DNA of 64,000 nt from Methylorubrum salsuginis (GCF_900114375.1 NZ_FOSV01000016.1:56081-120080); one strand, 5' to 3'; numbered from the stretch's first letter, positions 1 to 11,450 are shown. Notes: a model not told the origin generated them from the letters alone. A program made the numbers and translations.

Positions 1-209
1 TCGCCAATACCGGCCGCCGCCCGGACTACGCCCTCGTGACGCTCGGCCTCGACCGGCAGGTCACGCCGGCCTCGCGCCTGTCGTTCCGGGTCTCCAACCT
101 GCTCGATACGGTCTACGCCCTCGACGGCACCGCTGCTGGCGGCGTGAACACCAATTGGTATCTCGGTCGGCCTCGAACTTTCGAAGTCGCCTATACGGTC
201 GCTTGGTAA
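1..209 (+). CDS. TonB-dependent receptor, C-terminal fragment
   Basis: Only the last 68 codons are inside the window; the gene starts upstream of base 1. The readable frame begins at base 3. The fragment contains the sequence SRLSFRVSNLLDTVYA followed by NTNWYLGRPRTFEVAY and ends in an aromatic residue (VAW). This is the typical closing beta-strand pattern of TonB-dependent outer-membrane receptors (NLLD-Y, then G-PR-F). Such proteins import siderophores, cobalamin or other large ligands using TonB energy. The ligand cannot be told from this piece. The family call is by pattern only. Confidence 0.75.
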   Translation, partial: ANTGRRPDYALVTLGLDRQVTPASRLSFRVSNLLDTVYALDGTAAGGVNTNWYLGRPRTFEVAYTVAW

Positions 210-391
210 CCATAGAGAATTGGCTCGAAAGATGACTGTGGCGGATTCTGCGAAAGCCGTCGCGGCACAAAAATCGATAAAAACCGCTTGTCTCCCGTAA
301 GACACGGGTGGCCCGAAAGCGAAAGCCGCGGCGAGCGAATGCTTGCGCGCCGCGGCTCTCCCTCCTATCGCTTGAGACACGCGTTTGGGGG

Positions 392-2542
392 ATGATGATG
401 GCGACCACCGTGTCCGATTACCGGGCTCTGCTCTCGGGCTCGTCATGGTGGGGCGGCGCTACGGTCGGCAAGCCCGCCTTCGTCACCTACTCGTTCGAGG
501 TGCGCTCCTACGAGACGGTCGCCGGCGCGCCCTGGTCGAACGATTTCCGCGCCTCGTTCCAGCCCCTGACCGAGGCCGAGAAGGCGGTCGCCCGCGACGC
601 CCTGAAGGCCTGGGGCGATGCCAGCGGTCTCGTCTTCCTCGAAGCGGATGCCGGCCAGGGCGACATCCGCTTCGCCACCTACGACCTCGCCAAGGATCCG
701 AACAAATCGGAGGCGGCCGGCTACGCCTACTATCCCTCGGTCTTCCTCGGCAGCGACTACGGCTACGACCAAGCGGTCGGTGGCGACATCTACCTCGACG
801 ATGCTGTCGCGGGCTATTCCCTCGACGATATGACCCATGTCATCGCCCACGAGCTCGGCCATGCGCTTGGGCTCAAGCACCCGTTCGACGGCGATCCGGT
901 GCTCAAGCCAGAGCTGGACGACACCGACCACACGGTGATGAGCTACGACGGCTACGGACCCAAGCTCGGACCGTTCGACCTCGACGCGATCCGCTACCTC
1001 TACGGCGGCCCGGATCGGGATGGGAAGCAGGTCGCCTCGTGGTCCTGGAACGCGGCGACCGACACCCTGACCCAAACCGGCTTCGCGACCGCCGATACGA
1101 TCCGCGGCGTCGCCTCGGCCGACGTGATGTACGGGATGGGCGGCAACGACCTCCTGTTCGGCGGTCGCGGCAAGGACCGGCTCGACGGCGGCGCGGGCAA
1201 CGACAAGCTCTTCGGCGATGCGGGCGACGACATCCTCGACGGCGGCGACGGCAACGACACCCTGCGGGGGGATGCCGGCTCGGACCGGCTGAATGGCGGC
1301 GCGGGCAACGACGTGCTCGAAGGGGGCGATGGCGACAACGTTCTCACGGGCGGTCTCGGCGACGACACGCTCAACGGCGGCCTCGGCCGCGACCAGCTCG
1401 ACGGCGGCGACGGCACCGACACCCTGCGGGGCTGGAGCGGCAACGATACCCTCGACGGCGGCAAGGGCAACGACACCCTCGACGGCGGCGACGGTGACGA
1501 TGTCCTGGCCGGCGGCCTCGGCGACGACACGCTCAACGGCGCCATCGGCCGCGACCGCCTCGACGGCGGCGACGGCAAGGACACGCTTGCGGGCTGGGAG
1601 GGCAACGACGTCCTTGTCGGCGGCGCGGGGGACGACACACTGTTCGGCCAAGCCGGCGCCGACCGTCTCGTCGGCGGCCTCGGCAACGACTGGCTCATCG
1701 GCGGCGATCAGGCGACGTCTGCTGCTGGGGATATCGACACGGCGGTATACAGCGCGTCGAATGCGCCGATCGTCGTCTCGATGAAGGGCACTTACGAGAT
1801 CGTCAACAACACTTACGTCTTCTACAACGCCAAGGGCGCGGACATCGGCTACGACCGCTTCAGCAGCATCGAAAACGTCGTAGGCGGTGCAGACAACGAC
1901 ATCATCGAGGGCAATGCCGACGCCAACGATCTCGACGGGCGCGGCGGCAACGATCGGATGTCAGGCGGCGCGGGCGACGACACTTATCGCGTAAACTCCG
2001 CTCGCGATGTCGTCATCGAGGCAAAGGGCGAGGGCCGCGATATCATCATGGCGTACGCCACCTACGCGCTCGCCGCCGGTCAGGAGGTCGAAGTGCTCCA
2101 ACTCGCCCCGACCTCCAGCGCGGGCCTTCGAAAGCTGTTGGGTAACGAATTCAACCAGGCTTTGGTTGGTAACGACGGGGCCAATCTGCTCGACGGCGGC
2201 CTCGGCAACGACGTGCTACGCGGGGGCAAGGGCGCCGACCTCTTCGTGTTCTCGACGAAGCCCGGCAGCACCAACATCGATCACATCGTCGACTTCGCTG
2301 CCGAGGACACGATCCGACTGTCCAAGAGCGTGTTCACGGCGCTGACCGCGGGCGACCTCGTCGCCACAGCGTTCAAGGATGTCGGCAAGGCAGCGGTCGA
2401 TCTCGACGATCGTATCCTCTACCGGCAGACCACCGGCGAGCTGTTCTACGATGCGGACGGTTCGGGCAAGGGGGCGAGCGTGAAGATCGCCGTGCTCGAC
2501 AACAAGGTGGCGCTGACGGCGGACGATTTCTTCATCGTCTGA
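392..2542 (+). CDS. Serralysin-like RTX metalloprotease (M10 family)
   Basis: Secreted zinc endopeptidase of the metzincin M10 type. The zinc motif HELGHALGLKH begins at residue 153 and a Met-turn MSY follows at residue 183. Residues about 246-438 are dense RTX nonapeptides (GGxGxDxLx) that fold on calcium. Two shorter RTX patches lie near residues 515-530 and 597-617. The C-terminal region (LFYDADGSG type) resembles the uncleaved signal used by type I secretion. No type I ABC transporter genes are adjacent, so export must use distant genes. The frame is open from GTG 308, but ATG 392/395/398 follows a GGGG stretch and gives the family's expected N-terminus (YRALLSGSSWWG), so that start is preferred. 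RTX units at 1325-1450 recur at 1487-1612. Confidence 0.9.
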   Translation: MMMATTVSDYRALLSGSSWWGGATVGKPAFVTYSFEVRSYETVAGAPWSNDFRASFQPLTEAEKAVARDALKAWGDASGLVFLEADAGQGDIRFATYDLAKDPNKSEAAGYAYYPSVFLGSDYGYDQAVGGDIYLDDAVAGYSLDDMTHVIAHELGHALGLKHPFDGDPVLKPELDDTDHTVMSYDGYGPKLGPFDLDAIRYLYGGPDRDGKQVASWSWNAATDTLTQTGFATADTIRGVASADVMYGMGGNDLLFGGRGKDRLDGGAGNDKLFGDAGDDILDGGDGNDTLRGDAGSDRLNGGAGNDVLEGGDGDNVLTGGLGDDTLNGGLGRDQLDGGDGTDTLRGWSGNDTLDGGKGNDTLDGGDGDDVLAGGLGDDTLNGAIGRDRLDGGDGKDTLAGWEGNDVLVGGAGDDTLFGQAGADRLVGGLGNDWLIGGDQATSAAGDIDTAVYSASNAPIVVSMKGTYEIVNNTYVFYNAKGADIGYDRFSSIENVVGGADNDIIEGNADANDLDGRGGNDRMSGGAGDDTYRVNSARDVVIEAKGEGRDIIMAYATYALAAGQEVEVLQLAPTSSAGLRKLLGNEFNQALVGNDGANLLDGGLGNDVLRGGKGADLFVFSTKPGSTNIDHIVDFAAEDTIRLSKSVFTALTAGDLVATAFKDVGKAAVDLDDRILYRQTTGELFYDADGSGKGASVKIAVLDNKVALTADDFFIV
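1325..1612 (+). repeat. Internal duplication of six RTX nonapeptide units
   Basis: Within the protease gene, the stretch at 1325-1450 is repeated with point changes at 1487-1612, an offset of 162 bases or 54 codons (six nonapeptides). Both copies carry the order GLGDDTLNG, then GRD-LDGGDG, then DTL-GW-GND. The rare GW step inside an otherwise regular RTX array marks the register and shows this is block duplication rather than simple repeat similarity. Confidence 0.7.
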
Positions 2543-2810
2543 TCGTTTCTGGCGCCGCAGATCCCCGGATCGAGTGTGTCTCGGGCAAGGCGGTCGCGTT
2601 TAAGCCATGGCGCCTCAGACACGGGTGCAGACTTCATAATGTTTGTTGTTTTTTGAAAGTGGCGAGCGATGCGAAGTCGTTCTGGAAATACGACCGCGAG
2701 CGGCGCTCCACCGCGAGATCATGGGGCGATGCGAAGCTGACAGTTTCACAATCGAGATCTCACGACGACTATCCAGTCGACGTGGGGTGTAGCCGACAGG
2801 GGCCGAGGCC

Positions 2811-3047
2811 ATGGCTTTCAACCCGTTCCGGCGGACGGCCGTACCCTTGCGGGCACATGTCATCCATGTCACCGGTGCAGTCCCGGGACGTTTTGCGGTC
2901 CTCACAACCGATCCGGGAACGGCGCTGGCTGCTGTCATCACGGGGCTCGACCAGTGCGACATCGCCGAAGTTACGAGCGAGGTGCTGGCCCCGGAGGCCG
3001 TCGCGATCCTCCGCCTCGAACCGGGCCGACCGCATCGTCTGACTTGA
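2811..3047 (+). CDS. Small hypothetical protein (78 aa)
   Basis: I do not recognise a family. The product is a 78-residue soluble-looking protein with a basic N-terminus (MAFNPFRRTAVPLRAH) and a C-terminal half with alternating acidic and hydrophobic residues (DIAEVTSEVLAPEAVAIL). The ATG is preceded by GGGGCCGAGGCC, a modest purine-containing site. Codon use looks like that of real genes of this genome, with G or C in most third positions. It stands alone between the protease and the oppositely oriented permease gene. It could be spurious; support is codon pattern and start context only. Confidence 0.45.
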   Translation: MAFNPFRRTAVPLRAHVIHVTGAVPGRFAVLTTDPGTALAAVITGLDQCDIAEVTSEVLAPEAVAILRLEPGRPHRLT

Positions 3048-3099
3048 TCTGCCGCTTGGGCGGCTCGTCCCATCGACGGTCCCAACATGGCCGTTCCGG

Positions 3100-3930
3100 T
3101 CAGCGGGCGACCACGTATCGATCCATCAGGAAACCGACCGTAAAGGCTGAGAAGATCCAGCCCAAGACGTAGAGATAATCAATCGTGATCGGAAGATTGG
3201 GTTCGTAGCCGAGTCGGACCCACTCGACGATCTGAACCAACGGGTTCCACTTCATGATCGAGTATATCTGTTCCGGCATGTAACAGCCCATGAACATAAT
3301 TCCGCTCGAAATATAAAGAAGGATTGCGATCACGACATACATCAGCATCCAGAACGGAAAAATTGAAACCATCGCGACGTTAAAAACTCCAACTCCAAGC
3401 CCCATTGCGATGGCAGCCAGAAATCCGGTTATTGCCATGGTCATATCGACAGGAAGTGGATCGACGCCCCAACACATGAGGAATACGAAGACAACACCGA
3501 GGCCCATGAAGCTGCTGCAAATTTCAACCAAGCCGCGCGCGACCATTGTATCGACGCGTTTGACTTGGGGGAACCACGTCAAGGCTTTATGAATGCCGTA
3601 TCCCTTCATCATCTCGCGAGAGATGTATTTGAAGGATAGAAAGGGAAAAGCGCCCGTGGCAATGAAAAGGAGCGGCGAATCTCCCATTGGAGATTCCATT
3701 CCGCGGATGTGCATGAGCGTAACAAGTAGAAAGACGTGCGCGGCCGGCCATAGCATTTGGACCAAATAGCCCCAGTACGAGCCGAAGAACCGACTGCGCA
3801 TATCGCGCAGGATGAGCGCGCTGAGGACGCTAAGATAGCCGTCGACCTGTGTTGGACGCTCCGAAGCGGATCGGGTCGGCGGTTGTACCTGATGTCGACT
3901 GACCGAGACGGCCGTGGTCGCTGTGCTCAT
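3100..3930 (-). CDS. ABC-2 type permease, capsule/polysaccharide export (KpsM-like)
   Basis: Integral membrane subunit of an ABC exporter of the KpsM/Wzm type, which moves polysaccharide across the inner membrane. The 276-residue product has a hydrophilic N-terminus, then the characteristic LILRDMRSRFFGSYWGYL segment followed by about six membrane spans. The family-typical closing pattern WNPLVQIVEWVRLGY sits before the last span. ATG 3930 is preferred; a TTG at 3948 would add six residues. No ATP-binding partner (KpsT) or glycan synthesis gene is adjacent, so it is an orphan here. The gene has visibly lower GC than its surroundings, with runs such as GTTAAAAAC, suggesting acquisition by transfer. 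Confidence 0.85.
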   Translation of the reverse strand: MSTATTAVSVSRHQVQPPTRSASERPTQVDGYLSVLSALILRDMRSRFFGSYWGYLVQMLWPAAHVFLLVTLMHIRGMESPMGDSPLLFIATGAFPFLSFKYISREMMKGYGIHKALTWFPQVKRVDTMVARGLVEICSSFMGLGVVFVFLMCWGVDPLPVDMTMAITGFLAAIAMGLGVGVFNVAMVSIFPFWMLMYVVIAILLYISSGIMFMGCYMPEQIYSIMKWNPLVQIVEWVRLGYEPNLPITIDYLYVLGWIFSAFTVGFLMDRYVVAR

Positions 3931-4008
3931 GGAATCCGTCGCACGCAAGAAGGCGATCGCGGCTTGATGGACCGCAATCGCGCCGAAATCAGGGAGGGAA
4001 TGCAGCCG

Positions 4009-4197
4009 TCATACGAAGTGGCGGAAGGCGACGCGCTCGTCCCGATCCGCATCGTCGTCGAGCGCCGTGTTGTCCGTTGGATAAGCGACGCCGATCCCGA
4101 TCAGCGAAACGCTCAGCAGGACCAACCGACGAACGAGCCGGCGAGCCCGCCGCTGGAGAGCATGGGCGTCCGTCCAAACGATGCGACGATCCAACAT
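4009..4197 (-). CDS. Small single-span membrane protein (62 aa)
   Basis: Unrecognised. The product has a strongly basic N-terminal half (RRARRLVRR), one hydrophobic segment (LVLLSVSLIGIGVAY) and an acidic tail (DDDADRDE), consistent with a one-span protein with its N-terminus in the cytoplasm. The ATG is preceded on the minus strand by GGGGGCAAGGG at workable spacing. It lies 78 bases upstream of the ABC-2 permease in the same direction, so the two may be co-transcribed. It could be the truncated N-terminus of a KpsE-like polysaccharide co-polymerase, whose first span looks similar, but this is speculation. Confidence 0.5.
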   Translation of the reverse strand: MLDRRIVWTDAHALQRRARRLVRRLVLLSVSLIGIGVAYPTDNTALDDDADRDERVAFRHFV

Positions 4198-4391
4198 GGC
4201 CCTTGCCCCCGCATCCGGCTCGCACAGCGACGGCCTTTCGCATGCGGCGGGAGCTTGGCTCTTTTATGGCGCAGCCCTTCCCGAGCGCGTGAGGTCGATG
4301 CCAATGAAAATTTTTGATTGCGCCTCGCTCTCGTTTGCTTCCCGAGAGCGCTCATGTCTCACTGACACACACGCGAGTCCGGGAGCACGCC

Positions 4392-4643
4392 TTGTCTGAC
4401 GAACGACGGCGCCTGACACGTCTCAACGGGTTCAAGTTCGGGACCTGTCGCCAACTCGATGGAACGACTGTGACGGAATGCCTGATCTGGAACCATAACG
4501 AGCAAGGCGCACTGCTCGAGTTTCCCGACACGTTCGGTCCTGGCGCGGCCTTCCGCCTGAACTGCCCGGAACTCGCCATCGACGCCGCCTGCCGCGTCGT
4601 CTGGCATGACGGGCGCGAATGGGGCGTGGCCTATGCGGACTGA
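4392..4643 (+). CDS. PilZ-domain protein
   Basis: An 83-residue single-domain protein. The N-terminal RRRLTRLNG matches the RxxxR half of the PilZ cyclic-di-GMP site. The sequence NHNEQGALLEF matches the second half, the (D/N)xSxxG strand, with Asn-Glu in place of the usual Ser. The start is taken as TTG 4392, which has GGGAG six bases upstream; the frame stays open further 5' but without another ribosome site. PilZ domains bind cyclic-di-GMP and act on motility or polysaccharide machinery. A GGDEF-EAL enzyme is encoded at 19.7 kb. No partner can be named. Confidence 0.8.
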   Translation: MSDERRRLTRLNGFKFGTCRQLDGTTVTECLIWNHNEQGALLEFPDTFGPGAAFRLNCPELAIDAACRVVWHDGREWGVAYAD

Positions 4644-4660
4644 CCGCCGTGTCGACGGCG

Positions 4661-4736
4661 TGGTGGGCGGTGAGGGACTCGAACCCCCGACCCTCTCCGT
4701 GTAAAGGAGACGCTCTACCAACTGAGCTAACCGCCC
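4661..4736 (-). tRNA. tRNA-Val (UAC)
   Basis: Read on the minus strand, the gene starts GGGCGGTTAGCTCAGTTGG, closes with CACCGCCC and carries an encoded ACCA end. The anticodon arm is TCTCC-TTTACAC-GGAGA, so positions 34-36 are TAC. The T arm contains GGTTCGAGTCC. All four arms pair. Confidence 0.95.
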
Positions 4737-4815
4737 GGCCATGACGCGCGAAGCGTTACGGAAGCGCGGGCGCGCGCGCAAGACGCTGGCCGTCGTCCCA
4801 TCCGCTTCCGGCACG

Positions 4816-4850
4816 AAAAAGGCCCCCGGAGCCTGCGCTCCGGGGGCCTT
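4816..4850 (-). terminator. Rho-independent terminator after lon
   Basis: Inverted repeat GGCCCCCGGAGC / GCTCCGGGGGCC with a four-base loop, followed on the minus strand by TTTTT. It sits just past the lon stop codon. Confidence 0.85.
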
Positions 4851-4872
4851 CTCATACTTGTCCGGCTCGCCC

Positions 4873-7296
<2,424 letters not shown>

Positions 7297-7523
7297 GGGG
7301 TTTCCCTTATCTGTTGACGCCGGGCATGCGCTCCTCGGATCGAGCAAGCATCCTGCCAGGTGCCGACCGGGCCGCGAAGGGTCGGGGGCGAATGATACGT
7401 CTGCGGCTGGTAGCGCAGCCCGCACCTTGGGAAGAGCGGGGGAGAGGAAGAAGCGTGCCGGCTGCGATGGACCTGAATTGGTCCTTCGCCGGCGCGCTTT
7501 CAAGCGGCCACCCCCGAACGAGA

Positions 7524-7556
7524 AAGGGCCGCCGGCTTGTGCCGGGCGGCCCTTTT
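7524..7556 (-). terminator. Hairpin terminator after clpX
   Basis: GGGCCGCC-GGC / GCC-GGGCGGCCC hairpin placed ten bases after the clpX stop. A T-run (TTTT) follows on the plus strand and a short CCCTTTCT on the minus strand, so termination strength for clpX is uncertain. Confidence 0.6.
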
Positions 7557-7565
7557 GACTGCCGA

Positions 7566-8837
7566 TCAGGCGCTGACGCTGGCCGGTGCGTCCTTGTTGC
7601 GGTCGCCGTGGATGAAGAGCGGCCTCGACTTGCCGTCCACCACCTCCGGCCCGATGACCACCTGCTCGACCGAGTCGAGCCCGGGCAGATCGTACATCGT
7701 ATCGAGCAGGATGGTCTCTAGGATCGACCGCAGGCCGCGGGCGCCGGTCTTGCGCTCGATCGCCTTGCGGGCGACGAGGCTGAGCGCCTCGTCCTGGAAC
7801 GTCAGCTCGACGTTCTCCATCTCGAACAGGCGCTGGTACTGCTTGACGAGCGCGTTCTTCGGCTCCTGCAGGATCTTCTTGAGGGCCTCCTCGTCGAGGT
7901 CCTCCAGCGTGGCGAGCACGGGGAGACGGCCGACGAATTCGGGGATGAGGCCGAACTTCAGCAGGTCCTCCGGCTCCACCGAGCGGAACACTTCGCCGGT
8001 GCGGCGGTCGTCGGGCGCCTGGACGCTGGCGCCGAAGCCAATCGACGTGCCCTTGCCGCGCTGGGAGATGATGCGCTCCAGCCCCGCGAAGGCGCCGCCG
8101 CAGATGAACAGGATGTTCGTCGTGTCGACCTGCAGGAACTCCTGCTGCGGATGCTTGCGCCCGCCCTGGGGCGGCACGGAGGCGACGGTGCCCTCCATGA
8201 TCTTGAGGAGTGCCTGCTGCACGCCCTCGCCCGACACGTCGCGGGTGATCGACGGGTTGTCGGACTTGCGGGAGATCTTGTCGATCTCGTCGATGTAGAC
8301 GATGCCGCGCTGCGCCCGTTCGACGTTGTAGTCGGAGGCCTGGAGCAGCTTGAGGATGATGTTCTCGACGTCCTCGCCGACATAGCCCGCCTCGGTCAGC
8401 GTGGTCGCGTCCGCCATGGTGAACGGCACGTCGAGGATGCGGGCGAGCGTCTGGGCCAGCAGCGTCTTGCCCGAGCCGGTCGGCCCGATCAGCATGATGT
8501 TGGACTTGGCCAGCTCGACGTCGTTGTGCTTCGTCGCGTGCGCGAGCCGCTTGTAGTGGTTGTGCACCGCCACCGAGAGGACCTTCTTGGCGAAGTCCTG
8601 ACCGATGACGTAATCGTCGAGGACGCGCCGGATTTCCTTCGGGGTCGGGACGCCGTCGCGGCTCTTCACCAGCGAGGACTTCGATTCCTCGCGGATGATG
8701 TCCATGCACAGCTCGACGCACTCGTCGCAGATGAACACCGTCGGGCCCGCGATCAGCTTGCGGACCTCGTGCTGGCTCTTGCCGCAGAACGAGCAGTACA
8801 GCGTGCTCTTCGAGTCGTTGCCGCCGGTCTTGCTCAT
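7566..8837 (-). CDS. clpX: ClpX ATPase subunit of ClpXP protease
   Basis: AAA+ unfoldase that recognises tagged substrates and feeds them into ClpP; in alphaproteobacteria it removes cell-cycle regulators. The 423-residue product starts with a zinc-binding domain (Cys15, Cys18, Cys37, Cys40). It then has Walker A GPTGSGKT, the sensor and arginine-finger regions, and the C-terminal RGLRSILE signature. Start ATG 8837 gives the normal ClpX N-terminus. It lies downstream of clpP on the same strand with a 250-base gap, and lon follows, the standard order in this group. Confidence 0.98.
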   Translation of the reverse strand: MSKTGGNDSKSTLYCSFCGKSQHEVRKLIAGPTVFICDECVELCMDIIREESKSSLVKSRDGVPTPKEIRRVLDDYVIGQDFAKKVLSVAVHNHYKRLAHATKHNDVELAKSNIMLIGPTGSGKTLLAQTLARILDVPFTMADATTLTEAGYVGEDVENIILKLLQASDYNVERAQRGIVYIDEIDKISRKSDNPSITRDVSGEGVQQALLKIMEGTVASVPPQGGRKHPQQEFLQVDTTNILFICGGAFAGLERIISQRGKGTSIGFGASVQAPDDRRTGEVFRSVEPEDLLKFGLIPEFVGRLPVLATLEDLDEEALKKILQEPKNALVKQYQRLFEMENVELTFQDEALSLVARKAIERKTGARGLRSILETILLDTMYDLPGLDSVEQVVIGPEVVDGKSRPLFIHGDRNKDAPASVSA

Positions 8838-9087
8838 GTCGGTCTCCGGTTCGCGGGCGCGGCCCCAGCCAGCAGGGCGCGCGCTTCGGTCATAGGATGT
8901 AAGCGCATCCGCCTAAAGAAACAGTCACACCGCGCGGATGCGTCGGGAGTGAGGCGCTCGAATCCCGATGCAACCACGCTGCCGCCTCGGGATCAACCGG
9001 CCCCGGGGGCCGGGCAAGCGCCGAATGGCCGCATGGTTTGCCGGCGTGCCCCGGACGCCTCACTCGGACGCGTCCGGGTCATCCGCC

Positions 9088-9714
9088 TCACGCAGCGGCG
9101 GGTTCCGGGCGCTTGTGCAGGATGTCGTCGATCAGGCCGAACTCCTTGGCCGCCTCGGCGGTCATGAAGTTGTCGCGCTCGAGCGCCTGATGGATCGTCT
9201 CGTAGTCGCGGCCGGTATGCTTCACGTAGATCTCGTTGAGGCGCTTCTTCAGGGCCTCGATCTCGCGGGCATGGATCAGGATGTCGGTCGCTTGCCCCTG
9301 AAAGCCGCCGGAGGGCTGGTGCACCATGATCCGGGCGTTCGGCAGGGCGAATCGGTGGCCGGCTTCGCCGGCCGTCAGCAGCAGCGAGCCCATCGAGGCG
9401 GCTTGGCCGACGCAGAGGGTCGTGACCGGGCAGCGGATGAACTGCATCGTATCGTAGATCGACAGGCCCGAGGTCACCACGCCGCCGGGCGAGTTGATGT
9501 AGAAGGAGATTTCCTTCTTCGGGTTCTCGGCCTCGAGGAACAGGAGCTGGGCGACGATCAGGGAAGCGCCCTGGTCTTCCACCGGACCGGTCAGGAAGAT
9601 GATTCGCTCACGCAGAAGCCGGGAGTAGATGTCGAACGCCCGCTCGCCGCGGCTCGACTGCTCGACCACCATCGGCACGAGCGAGTTGTGGAAGTAATCG
9701 ACCGGATCTCTCAT
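9088..9714 (-). CDS. clpP: ClpP proteolytic subunit
   Basis: Serine peptidase that forms the double-heptamer chamber of ClpXP and ClpAP. The 208-residue product contains the catalytic serine in GQAASMGS at residue 107 and the catalytic histidine in ARIMVHQPSGG at residue 132, with the family hallmark INSPGG upstream. Length matches the family. It lies between tig and clpX on the minus strand; the 170-base gap to tig contains a GC-rich inverted repeat at about 9815-9838 that may separate the transcripts. Confidence 0.98.
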   Translation of the reverse strand: MRDPVDYFHNSLVPMVVEQSSRGERAFDIYSRLLRERIIFLTGPVEDQGASLIVAQLLFLEAENPKKEISFYINSPGGVVTSGLSIYDTMQFIRCPVTTLCVGQAASMGSLLLTAGEAGHRFALPNARIMVHQPSGGFQGQATDILIHAREIEALKKRLNEIYVKHTGRDYETIHQALERDNFMTAEAAKEFGLIDDILHKRPEPAAA

Positions 9715-9885
9715 GTCAGCCCTCGGCTCCGGGTCCGGCCCGGACGAATCGCCCGGGGCCGGAGGTTACAGCGAACACGGCGCACGTTAACGCCGTCTGA
9801 TCTTCGTCAACCGCGAGGCGCCCGACCGGCGGGCGCCCCGTGACCACGTTCCGATCGCGCCCGCCGCGGAGCCGCTGGGCGTCGA

Positions 9886-11313
9886 TCAGCCGGCGGCCTG
9901 CTCGGACGCCGTCTCGTTCTTGTCACCCTTGGGCTCGTCGGCCTTCGACGCGGAGGCGTCGGCCTCGTCGTCCTCGGCGAAGAGCGCCTCCTTCGAGACG
10001 GGCTCCTCGACCACTTGGACCTGACCGAGGACGTGGTCGACGACCTTCTCCTCGAACAGCGGCGCGCGAAGCTCGGCGAGCGCCTGGGGGTTGTTGCGGT
10101 AGAAGTCGTAGACCTGCTTTTCCTGACCCGGGAACTGCCGGATCCGGGCGAAGAGGGCCTGGTTGACCTCGTCATCCGAGATCTTGATATCGGCGGTCTC
10201 GCCGACTTGCGCAAGCACCAGCCCGAGGCGCACGCGGCGTTCGGCGATCTTGCGGTACTCGGCCTGCGAGGCCTCCTCGGTGGTGCCTTCTTCCTCGAAG
10301 GTCTTGCCGCGGTTCTTCAGGTCCTGCTCGACCTGGGCCCACACGGCGGCGAACTCCTGGTGCACCAGGGAGGGCGGCAGCTCGAAGGCGTACTTGCCGT
10401 CCAGCGCGTCGAGCAGCTCCTTCTTGAGCTTGCGGCGCGACTGGGCCTCGTAGTCGGAGCCGATCGCCTTGGAGACGGCTTCCTTCAGCTTCTCCAGGTC
10501 GTCCATGCCGAAGCGCTTGGCCAGCTCGTCGTCGATCTTGGCCTCGCCCGCCGCCTTGACGGCCTTCACGGTCACGTCGAACTCGGCATCCTTGCCGGCG
10601 AGCTGCTCGGCCTGGTAGCCCTCGGGGAAGGCGGTCTTGACGACGCGGCTGTCCCCGACCTTGGCGCCGACGAGCTGATCCTCGAAGCCGGGAATGAAGG
10701 TGTTGGAGCCGAGTTCCAGCGGGACGTCCTCGCCCTTGCCGCCCTCGAACTCGACGCCGTCGATGCGGCCGACGAAGTCGATCACGACCTGATCGCCAAC
10801 TTGCGCCTCCGCACCCCCCTCGCGGTCCTCGAAGGAGCGACCGTCCTTGGCCATGCGCTCCAGCGCCTCGGTGATCTCCTCGTCGGAGGGCTTCACCACG
10901 AGCTTCTTGATCGAGACGTCGGAGAGGTCGGCCAGCTCGAAGCTCGGCAGCACCTCGAGCTTCACCTTGAAGGCGAGGTCGCCCTTGGCATCGAGCGCGC
11001 GCTCGATGATGTTCTGCTCCTCGTCCTTCGGGAACTCGATCTGCGGCTCCAGCGCCAGCTTGAGGCCCTTGTCGGCCACGATCTGCTGGTTGGCCTCGTT
11101 GACGGCGTTCTGCAGCACGTCGGCCATCACCGACTTGCCGTAGACCTTGCGCAGATGCGCCACCGGCACCTTGCCGGGGCGGAAGCCCTTGATCTGGACC
11201 TTGCCCTTGATGTTCGAGAGCTCGGTGTTGAGGCGATCCTCAAGCTCGGTGGCGGGGAGGAGTACCTGAAACTCGCGCTTCAGCCCCTCGGAGGTCGTCT
11301 CGGTCACCTGCAT
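9886..11313 (-). CDS. tig: Trigger factor (ribosome-associated chaperone)
   Basis: Chaperone and peptidyl-prolyl isomerase at the ribosomal exit tunnel. The 475-residue product carries the ribosome-binding signature FRPGKVPVAHLRKVYG near residues 44-60, the FKBP-like domain (DQVVIDFVGRIDGVEFEGG) near residues 165-185, and a long helical C-terminal arm. The tail beyond about residue 440 is a low-complexity charged extension (EDDEADASASKADEPKGDK). It heads the tig-clpP-clpX-lon series on the minus strand. Confidence 0.97.
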   Translation of the reverse strand: MQVTETTSEGLKREFQVLLPATELEDRLNTELSNIKGKVQIKGFRPGKVPVAHLRKVYGKSVMADVLQNAVNEANQQIVADKGLKLALEPQIEFPKDEEQNIIERALDAKGDLAFKVKLEVLPSFELADLSDVSIKKLVVKPSDEEITEALERMAKDGRSFEDREGGAEAQVGDQVVIDFVGRIDGVEFEGGKGEDVPLELGSNTFIPGFEDQLVGAKVGDSRVVKTAFPEGYQAEQLAGKDAEFDVTVKAVKAAGEAKIDDELAKRFGMDDLEKLKEAVSKAIGSDYEAQSRRKLKKELLDALDGKYAFELPPSLVHQEFAAVWAQVEQDLKNRGKTFEEEGTTEEASQAEYRKIAERRVRLGLVLAQVGETADIKISDDEVNQALFARIRQFPGQEKQVYDFYRNNPQALAELRAPLFEEKVVDHVLGQVQVVEEPVSKEALFAEDDEADASASKADEPKGDKNETASEQAAG

Positions 11314-11450
11314 CGTCGTTCGTCCGCTTTTTCAAAAACCGCAATCTCGTCCTCGATGCCGCGGCGCCGCTGGAGACCCGTTGGAGGGCTCCGACGGCGC
11401 GAACGCCCGGCGGGGACCGGCCCGGTCCCGAGGCCGGGCCGATGCGGACT

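Noticed and set aside
443..1651. 402-aa minus-strand frame rich in Val/Ala/Glu over the RTX gene
   Set aside because: It is produced by reading the RTX repeats backwards; repeats such as VAAVEGVVA mirror the GGDGND units.
1130..1705. CRISPR-like or satellite array
   Set aside because: The periodicity is 27 bases, in frame and encodes RTX nonapeptides. There are no unique spacers.
7297..8721. Apparent N-terminal extension of Lon to 1282 residues
   Set aside because: The extra part lies opposite frame to clpX, is Arg/Gly/Pro-rich and has no domain. ATG 7296 with a good ribosome site gives the exact Lon N-terminus.
8903..8942. GCGCATCCGC / GCGGATGCG inverted repeat upstream of clpX
   Set aside because: Short arms with a long loop in GC-rich DNA; likely chance, with no known heat-shock consensus.
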